DNA of 8,082 nt from Clostridiales bacterium (GTDB lineage Bacteria; Bacillota; Clostridia; Oscillospirales; Oscillospiraceae): positions 1 to 8,082 of the forward strand of contig JAJQFX010000276.1 of assembly GCA_021200895.1 (NCBI GenBank), given 5' to 3'. Within the stretch, counting starts at the first letter, position 1. Every line of letters begins with the position of its first letter. The position numbers and the translations under genes are program-made. Below are positions 4,878 through 8,082 of the stretch, piece after piece. The notes under the pieces were generated by a model. It saw only the letters and a list, made by a program, of their open reading frames with translations, was not told the DNA's origin and did not search any database.

Positions 4878-5063
4878 ATGGATGAGAAGCGTAAAACCCA
4901 CACAAGCTCAGCGGTGAAGCGTCGATATAATCAAAAGGCATACAAGTCGCTGACCGTTCAGGTCAAGCCGGAGCTGGCCGCTCGCATACAGACGTATAAA
5001 GAACAGGAAGGCATCAGTATGTCACAGCTGCTTTCCCGCGCTATGGACGCTCTGGAAAAATAA
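4878..5063 (+). CDS. Ribbon-helix-helix (Arc/MetJ-type) regulator, 61 aa
   Basis: ATG 4878-4880 is preceded by GGAGGG at 4865-4870. After a charged N-terminus the segment KRRYNQKAYKSLTVQVKPEL contains the basic arm and the beta strand (SLTVQVK). Two helices follow, ARIQTYKEQEGISMSQLLSR and AMDALEK. The strand-helix-helix order, with GISMSQLLSRAM closing the fold, is typical of small Arc-like DNA-binding proteins common in Clostridia. Family members act as dimers on palindromes and are often antitoxins or autoregulators. Its obvious target is the 20-bp palindrome in its own promoter. The stop codon overlaps the start of the terminator serving the opposing hicAB module 2. Confidence 0.8.
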   Translation: MDEKRKTHTSSAVKRRYNQKAYKSLTVQVKPELAARIQTYKEQEGISMSQLLSRAMDALEK

Positions 5064-5093
5064 AAAATCCCCCAGCGCCGGAGCGCCAGGGGA
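5062..5093 (-). terminator. Terminator after hicB module 2
   Basis: On the minus strand an imperfect GC-rich hairpin (5068-5093; TCCCC with GGGGA and an inner GCGC/GCGC stem) is followed by six U (5062-5067). It shares the string GGCGCTGGGGGA with the terminator at 5787-5820. On the plus strand no U-tract follows. Confidence 0.75.
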
Positions 5094-5111
5094 GAGGAGA
5101 AGGGGAGCCGC

Positions 5112-5498
5112 TTAGAGATTCAATTCCTGCCGCAGGGCAGTTTGCAGGATTGCGGAGACGTTCAGCCCCGCCTGGTCGGCCCGTTCATTCAGCCAGCAGG
5201 GGAGGCTGACGTTGCGCCGGACAGAGCGCTGATTATGGGCGCGGCGGTATGCGTCCACATCTACGTCAATCAGGGAGACGATTTCGCCGCTTTCCGCCTG
5301 GATGGAGGACGGCTCAGAAGCGGCGGGCAGCTCCTTGCCTTCATCCTCCATATCCATGCACATCAGCCCGATGACATCCCGCCCCATTTCAATCGCGTCA
5401 GCCAGGGATTCGCCCTGGGTGTTGCACTCCAGGTCGGGAACGTAGACCATATACCCATCGTCCAGCCGGGTGAAAACCACCGGATAAACCACTACCAT
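5112..5498 (-). CDS. hicB: HicB-family antitoxin, module 2
   Basis: The 128-aa protein starts at ATG 5496-5498, with GGAGG at 5506-5510 seven bases upstream. MVVVYPVVFTRLDDGYMVYV, PDL at 21-23, and the NTQGESLADAIEMGRDVIGL helix give the partial RNase H-like toxin-binding domain. EIVSLIDVDVDAYRR leads to a ribbon-helix-helix DNA-binding end at 93-126 (VRRNVSLPCWLNERADQAGL, then NVSAILQTALRQEL). It should neutralise HicA2, encoded 38 bases upstream, and repress the promoter at 5736-5764. It shares the overall plan of the other two HicB proteins here but is clearly diverged from them, so the modules are not recent copies. Confidence 0.9.
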   Translation of the reverse strand: MVVVYPVVFTRLDDGYMVYVPDLECNTQGESLADAIEMGRDVIGLMCMDMEDEGKELPAASEPSSIQAESGEIVSLIDVDVDAYRRAHNQRSVRRNVSLPCWLNERADQAGLNVSAILQTALRQELNL

Positions 5499-5527
5499 AG
5501 AAATTCCTCCATTCTGAATTGTGTGGG

Positions 5528-5553
5528 GGCGGGGGATTATTTCAGCCCCCGCC
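5528..5553 (-). other. Hairpin around the hicA2 stop codon
   Basis: GGCGGGGG and CCCCCGCC (5546-5553 and 5528-5535) form eight perfect pairs with a 10-base loop that contains the hicA2 stop TAA (5537-5539). No U-tract follows. It is the equivalent of the hairpins at 3954-3975 and 6260-6277. Confidence 0.55.
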
Positions 5554-5710
5554 GTTTGATGATTGCCTTTGCTACTGGTTCTTTGATTTCCTTCTGTCGG
5601 GAAATCGGCTCATTGTCTACGCCGTTTGTGTAGATGTCGTGGTTTCCGCCGTCCCGTTTGTACCACCATCCGTTCTTTTCCAGCAGCTTGATTAAGTCCC
5701 GTCTTTTCAT
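5537..5710 (-). CDS. hicA: HicA-family mRNA interferase toxin, module 2
   Basis: The start is ATG 5708-5710, with AAGGAGGGG at 5718-5726 seven bases upstream; the longer frame to 5746 runs into the promoter. The 57-aa protein is the compact HicA form: MKRRDLIKLLEKNGWWYKRD, then GGNHDIYTN with the conserved histidine at residue 24. EIKEPVAKAIIKRRGLK forms the last helix, very like the EIKEPL-AILKQLGLK ending of enterobacterial HicA. Predicted to bind and cut mRNA, controlled by HicB2. It is the first gene of its operon. Full length with no missing key residue. Confidence 0.9.
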   Translation of the reverse strand: MKRRDLIKLLEKNGWWYKRDGGNHDIYTNGVDNEPISRQKEIKEPVAKAIIKRRGLK

Positions 5711-5735
5711 GTGGCTGCCCCTCCTTACATTCATT

Positions 5736-5764
5736 ATTATACACACTTATTGTGTATTTGTCAA
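5736..5764 (-). promoter_or_regulatory. Promoter of hicAB module 2
   Basis: A perfect sigma-A promoter on the minus strand: TTGACA (5759-5764), 17 bp, TATAAT (5736-5741). The spacer and -10 carry an imperfect 19-bp palindrome (5739-5757, ATACACA and TGTGTAT arms). A further ATACACA copy begins at 5770, 31 bp away across the -35. These are likely HicB2 operators. Confidence 0.85.
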
Positions 5765-5786
5765 GGGGCATACACAATTTTTACAC

Positions 5787-5820
5787 AAAAAACTCCCCCA
5801 GCGCCGGGGCAGTGGGGGAG
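5787..5820 (-). terminator. Terminator after hicB module 3
   Basis: Minus strand: CTCCCCCA (5813-5820) pairs perfectly with TGGGGGAG (5793-5800), followed by six U (5787-5792). Its U-tract merges with the operator repeats upstream of the hicA2 promoter, so terminator and next promoter form one compact joint. Confidence 0.85.
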
Positions 5821-5838
5821 AGAAAAGGGATATGGCGG

Positions 5839-6231
5839 TCAGCCTGCGTCAAGCAAGGTGCGGATGCTCTCTTGCAGCACCTGGGAGCAGTTGATGCCCC
5901 GCTTGTCTGCAAGCTCAGCCATCCAGGCCGGAAGGGAGACGTTCTTTCGGACGGCTCTGGTGTCGGTTGTCGCACGGTAGGCGATGGAATCCACCTGGAT
6001 GAGGGAGAACACAGCGCCGGAAGCATGGTCGAGTTCCTCTTGCGGGGTGGCTGCGGGGATAGGCAGCCCTTCATCCTCTGCAACGACCAGCCAGCCGGAT
6101 GCGGCATCGGTGATTTGCTCAATCGCGTCCTGCAAGCTGCTCCCGGTGGTGATGCAGCCGGGAAGGTCAGGAACGCGGGCGTACCACTTCGCCCCGTCCT
6201 GGATAAAGGTAGCGGAATAAATATACTTCAT
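5839..6231 (-). CDS. hicB: HicB-family antitoxin, module 3
   Basis: ATG 6229-6231 follows AAGGAGG (6240-6246) by eight bases. The 130-aa protein reads MKYIYSATFIQDGAKWYARV, PDLPGCITTGSSLQDAIEQI, the most canonical HicB N-terminal domain of the three. It then has FSLIQVDSIAY and a ribbon-helix-helix at 94-127 (VRKNVSLPAWMAELADKRGI, then NCSQVLQESIRTLL). It is expected to block HicA3, encoded 36 bases upstream, and repress the promoter at 6486-6514. The terminator at 5787-5820 ends this operon just before the module 2 promoter. The two leftward modules thus stand in tandem. Confidence 0.9.
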   Translation of the reverse strand: MKYIYSATFIQDGAKWYARVPDLPGCITTGSSLQDAIEQITDAASGWLVVAEDEGLPIPAATPQEELDHASGAVFSLIQVDSIAYRATTDTRAVRKNVSLPAWMAELADKRGINCSQVLQESIRTLLDAG

Positions 6232-6259
6232 TGTGGGAACCTCCTTCTATGGTGGGGCT

Positions 6260-6277
6260 CCGGGGCATCAGCCCCGG
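6260..6277 (-). other. Hairpin around the hicA3 stop codon
   Basis: CCGGGGC (6271-6277 on the minus strand) and GCCCCGG (6260-6266) form seven perfect pairs around a TGAT loop that contains the hicA3 stop TGA (6268-6270). No U-tract follows. Same place as in modules 1 and 2. Confidence 0.55.
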
Positions 6278-6462
6278 CCCTGATTGTTCTTTTTGATTTC
6301 GTTTTGGATATATCGCAGGTCGCTTTCATCGAAGTCGTGCCGTTTCAGCGGAATGATGCAGCCAACTTTCGCATTGTAGTATATGTCGTGCCGTTGGCCG
6401 TGCCGCTTGAAAATGTACCCGTTTGCTTCGAGTTCTTCGACCGCTTTTGCTCTGGGCTTCAT
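6268..6462 (-). CDS. hicA: HicA-family mRNA interferase toxin, module 3
   Basis: The 64-aa protein starts at ATG 6460-6462, with AAAGGGG about eight bases upstream. MKPRAKAVEELEANGYIFKR leads to HGQRHDIYYN, with the catalytic-type histidine at residue 25, then IIPLKRHDFDESDLRYIQNE. The last helix differs from HicA1 and HicA2 and the tail is polar (KKNNQGRG). The fold pattern and the adjacent hicB make the assignment secure although the C-terminal half is divergent. It is the first gene of the operon nearest the integrase and is transcribed away from it. Confidence 0.85.
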   Translation of the reverse strand: MKPRAKAVEELEANGYIFKRHGQRHDIYYNAKVGCIIPLKRHDFDESDLRYIQNEIKKNNQGRG

Positions 6463-6485
6463 TGCCTCATCCCCTTTACGATTAT

Positions 6486-6514
6486 ATTATACACACTTTT
6501 GCGCAAAATGTCAA
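6486..6514 (-). promoter_or_regulatory. Promoter of hicAB module 3
   Basis: Perfect consensus on the minus strand: TTGACA (6509-6514), 17 bp, TATAAT (6486-6491). The spacer contains the palindrome TTTTGCGCAAAA (6497-6508). A second TTTGCGCAAA lies at 6531-6540, 33 bp away centre to centre, and each is accompanied by an ATACACA-type repeat. The layout equals module 2, but the core palindrome is different, suggesting separate HicB specificities. Confidence 0.85.
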
Positions 6515-6537
6515 TAGGGAAATACACAACTTTGCGC

Positions 6538-6574
6538 AAAAACCCTCCCCCAGTGTTGTAGCACCAGGGGAGGG
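6538..6574 (-). terminator. Orphan leftward terminator upstream of hicA3
   Basis: Minus strand: CCCTCCCC (6567-6574) pairs with GGGGAGGG (6543-6550), extended inside by five more pairs, then five U (6538-6542). It resembles the terminators of modules 2 and 3 in sequence, yet no leftward gene lies upstream of it; the neighbour is the rightward integrase. It may insulate hicAB3 from antisense reading or be a relic of a lost module. Confidence 0.75.
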
Positions 6575-6575
6575 C

Positions 6576-6610
6576 AAGGGTAGTAAAGTTCAACCGCCTA
6601 TACTACCCTT
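6576..6610. repeat. Inverted repeat in the integrase leader
   Basis: AAGGGTAGTA (6576-6585) and TACTACCCTT (6601-6610) are perfect inverted copies with a 15-base loop. The repeat lies 43 bases before the int ATG. It may be a leader hairpin or a binding site for a recombination or regulatory protein. I could not define a good sigma-A promoter for int in this interval. Confidence 0.5.
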
Positions 6611-6652
6611 TCAGTTTAACACACATCTGCGAAAATTGAAAGGAGAATTTCT

Positions 6653-6769
6653 ATGTCGCACAAAAGAGAAAACGGTGGTGGCAGCATCTACAGGCGGAAA
6701 GATGCCACCTCGCGCCCGTGGGTGGCCGTAGGGCCGACAAAATATGAACTGTGGGAAACGGGAAGTTGA
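6653..6769 (+). pseudogene. Integrase N-terminal (AP2-like arm-binding) part, out of frame
   Basis: ATG 6653-6655 has a strong AAAGGAG site (6639-6645), seven bases upstream, so this is the true translation start of the integrase. It encodes 38 residues, MSHKRENGGGSIYRRKDATS then RPWVAVGPTKYELWETGS, and stops at TGA 6767-6769. GGGSIYRR and PWVAV are typical of the three-stranded AP2-like DNA-binding N-terminus of clostridial tyrosine integrases. The natural continuation, KLRTIRPVLGHY, is in the -1 frame of the next entry. One extra G in the GGG run near 6760-6762 would give ETGKLRTIR and restore a single gene of about 348 codons. Either a real one-base deletion or a sequencing error is possible. 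Confidence 0.75.
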
Positions 6770-7695
6770 GGACGATTCGCCCTGTCCTGGGCCACTACAG
6801 GACGGCACGGGAGGCCACCAACGCCCTGGAGGCCTATCTGAAGCACCCTACTACAAAATACAATATCACGGTAGGGGAGTTATACGCGGAGTGGAGCGGC
6901 ATTGCGTTCCGCAGCATCTCCAGGGCCACCCAGGACAACTACCGGACGGCGTGGAAGCACCTGGCCCCGCTGTCGGACGCGCTGTTCCGGGAGCTGCGCA
7001 CCGGCCAGATGCAAGCCGTTATAGACAGCTGCGCCCAAACCATGTCGCTGTCCAGCCTGCAAAAAATCAAAGCGCTGCTGACGCAGCTTTACACCTACGC
7101 CATACAGAACGACATCGTAGACAAAAACTATGCGGCCTTCCTGTCTCTCCCCAAGGTGGAGAAGAAAAAGAAAGATGCCTTCACCGACACGGAGCTGGAG
7201 AAAATCCGCCAGGCCGTGGGCGTGGTACCCTGGGCGGATGCCATCTATGTCATGTGTTACACGGGCTGGCGCATCTCGGAGTTTTTGGAGTTGACGCCGT
7301 TTGACTATGACGCCGCTGCCCATACCCTGACTGGCGGCAAAAAGACAGATGCAGGCCGTGACCGGCTGGTGCCAGTCCATCCCAAGGTGCAGCCGATTTT
7401 GGACGCCTGGCTTGCCAAGGGCGGGCAAACCATCTTTTGCAAGGAGGACGGTACACCCTGGACGGCCAATGACTGGCGGCGGCGCTGCTGGTACCCCGCG
7501 CTGGAGCAAATCGGCGTTCGGCGGCTGACGCCCCACGCCACCCGGCACACATTCGCCACCATGGGCGCGGCGGCGGGCCTGCGGCAGGAGGACTTGCAGG
7601 CCATCCTGGGCCATGAAAGTTATGAAATCACTGCCAGCACCTATATCCACCAAAGCCCGGAAACGTTGCAAAAAGCCATGGAGAAAATCGGCTGA
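6751..7695 (+). CDS. int: Tyrosine-recombinase integrase, core and catalytic domains
   Basis: The open frame (314 codons counted from GTG 6751) contains the end of the N-terminal domain (KLRTIRPVLGHYRTAREATN). The SAM-like core-binding domain follows at about 38-135 (ITVGELYAEWSGIAF onward), then the catalytic domain. Catalytic residues by pattern are R174 (TGWRISEF), K198 (GGKKTDAGRDR), H262 and R265 (PHATRHTFAT), H288 (ILGHES) and nucleophile Y298 (STYIHQ). All are present, so the chemistry is intact. GTG 6751 has no SD; the proper start is at 6653 in another frame, so full-length protein needs the frameshift to be resolved. The gene points at tRNA-Ala about 100 bp away, the usual position of an integrase beside its attachment site. 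Product expected: site-specific integration and, with Xis, excision of the element. Confidence 0.9.
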   Translation: MGNGKLRTIRPVLGHYRTAREATNALEAYLKHPTTKYNITVGELYAEWSGIAFRSISRATQDNYRTAWKHLAPLSDALFRELRTGQMQAVIDSCAQTMSLSSLQKIKALLTQLYTYAIQNDIVDKNYAAFLSLPKVEKKKKDAFTDTELEKIRQAVGVVPWADAIYVMCYTGWRISEFLELTPFDYDAAAHTLTGGKKTDAGRDRLVPVHPKVQPILDAWLAKGGQTIFCKEDGTPWTANDWRRRCWYPALEQIGVRRLTPHATRHTFATMGAAAGLRQEDLQAILGHESYEITASTYIHQSPETLQKAMEKIG

Positions 7696-7717
7696 CCTGT
7701 AGCAACCCTGTAGCAAC
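7696..7717 (+). repeat. Tandem CCTGTAGCAAC repeat after int
   Basis: Two perfect 11-base copies stand head to tail (7696-7706 and 7707-7717), right after the integrase stop and about 80 bp from the tRNA. Short direct repeats in this position often serve as arm-type binding sites for the integrase N-terminal domain. That role is inferred from position. Confidence 0.5.
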
Positions 7718-7757
7718 GCACTGTAATTTGTGCATAACTAACAGCGTCAAAAAATGC

Positions 7758-7794
7758 AAAAAGTGGGTAGATTGTCACCAATCTACCCACTTTT

Positions 7795-7795
<1 letters not shown>
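7758..7795. terminator. Bidirectional terminator between int and tRNA-Ala
   Basis: A perfect 16-bp stem (7758-7773 with 7780-7795) around a 6-base loop, with A5 at one foot and T5 at the other, gives U-rich ends in both directions. It begins right at the CCA end of the tRNA and thus ends both tRNA and integrase transcripts. Confidence 0.85.
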
Positions 7796-7870
<75 letters not shown>

Positions 7871-8082
7871 ATGAGAAAAATGTAAACATGAACTTTATCG
7901 AGACAGCCATCTGAGGAACTCAGCGGCTCGTCCTCTCAACAATCGCTATTATAGCCCATGCGTCAGGAAATGTCAAGAGGAAAATTTTAAAATTTTAATG
8001 CGGCTTGAAGGAGCATTTATTTTTCGACGTGTATGTGCTAAAATGATATGACCCCTCTCCCCCGAATAAAAAGTAGAGAAGT
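7871..8082. other. Chromosomal flank without a recognisable gene
   Basis: Apart from the tRNA promoter I see no gene. A possible rightward extended -10, TGCTAAAAT at 8036-8044, has only a poor -35 (TTTATT, 8016-8021) and points out of the window, so it is a weak candidate for the promoter of a neighbouring gene. Confidence 0.4.
7948..7976 (-). promoter_or_regulatory. Consensus promoter of tRNA-Ala
   Basis: Minus strand: TTGACA (7971-7976), exactly 17 bp, TATAAT (7948-7953). An A/T-rich block (AAAATTTTAAAATTTT, 7981-7996) lies just upstream of the -35 and suits an UP element. This is the strength expected of a stable-RNA promoter. The leader to the tRNA is about 70 bases. Confidence 0.9.

Noticed and set aside
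6753..6759. GGGAAAC as a programmed -1 frameshift site in int
   Set aside because: The heptamer matches the X-XXY-YYZ form only in the downstream frame; in the upstream frame the codons are TGG GAA ACG, so canonical slippage would not produce the needed shift.
6880..7716. Long leftward open frame opposite the integrase (278 codons)
   Set aside because: Shadow of the integrase, which has all catalytic motifs in the other strand; no SD and no family resemblance.

Overview
The window looks like one end of an integrated mobile element, a prophage or an integrative and conjugative element, sitting in the chromosome of a low-GC-phylum (Firmicutes) bacterium of the Clostridia. The coding DNA is GC-rich and ribosome-binding sites are strong AGGAGG sites. 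Promoters are consensus sigma-A (TTGACA, 17 bp, TATAAT), and the small XRE, ribbon-helix-helix and ParB-like proteins resemble those of gut Oscillospirales elements. That host placement is an inference.

Layout. Positions 1-3084 hold a leftward early or replication-type operon. In transcription order it contains a 71-aa Cro-like XRE regulator, an 89-aa putative DNA-binding protein, a 479-aa ParB-like protein, and a tail of four very small genes joined by ATGA overlaps or tiny gaps (31, 103 and 59 aa, plus one cut by the window edge). Positions 3085-3236 form a divergent switch region with three GTCTAG-N4-CTAGAC operator-like sites and a perfect 36-bp palindrome inside the rightward promoter, which drives a 140-aa XRE repressor.

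Positions 3660-6570 are an accessory island. It has three complete HicA/HicB toxin-antitoxin modules: one rightward at 3774-4465 and two leftward at 5112-5710 and 5839-6462. A fourth two-gene cassette (53-aa acidic protein plus 61-aa ribbon-helix-helix protein, 4668-5063) is built on the same plan. Each cassette has a TTGACA-17-TATAAT-like promoter with repeat operators in or around the spacer, a small first gene, a GC-rich hairpin at or just after its stop codon, then a second gene encoding a ribbon-helix-helix domain. The rightward hicAB module lies between two perfect 66-bp direct repeats that duplicate the 3' end of the repressor gene.

Positions 6653-7695 encode a tyrosine integrase of the kind with an AP2-like arm-binding N-terminus. 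The catalytic residues are all present, but the N-terminal domain is separated from the rest by a one-base frameshift. The element ends against an intact, oppositely oriented tRNA-Ala(GGC) gene at 7795-7870, the likely attachment site, with a bidirectional terminator between int and the tRNA. The tRNA has a perfect consensus promoter at 7948-7976, and chromosomal DNA lies to its right.

Together the genes read as an integration, maintenance and lysogeny end. The integrase inserts the element at tRNA-Ala, the two divergent XRE proteins choose between quiescence and the leftward operon, and the stacked toxin-antitoxin modules probably stabilise the element or defend the host.
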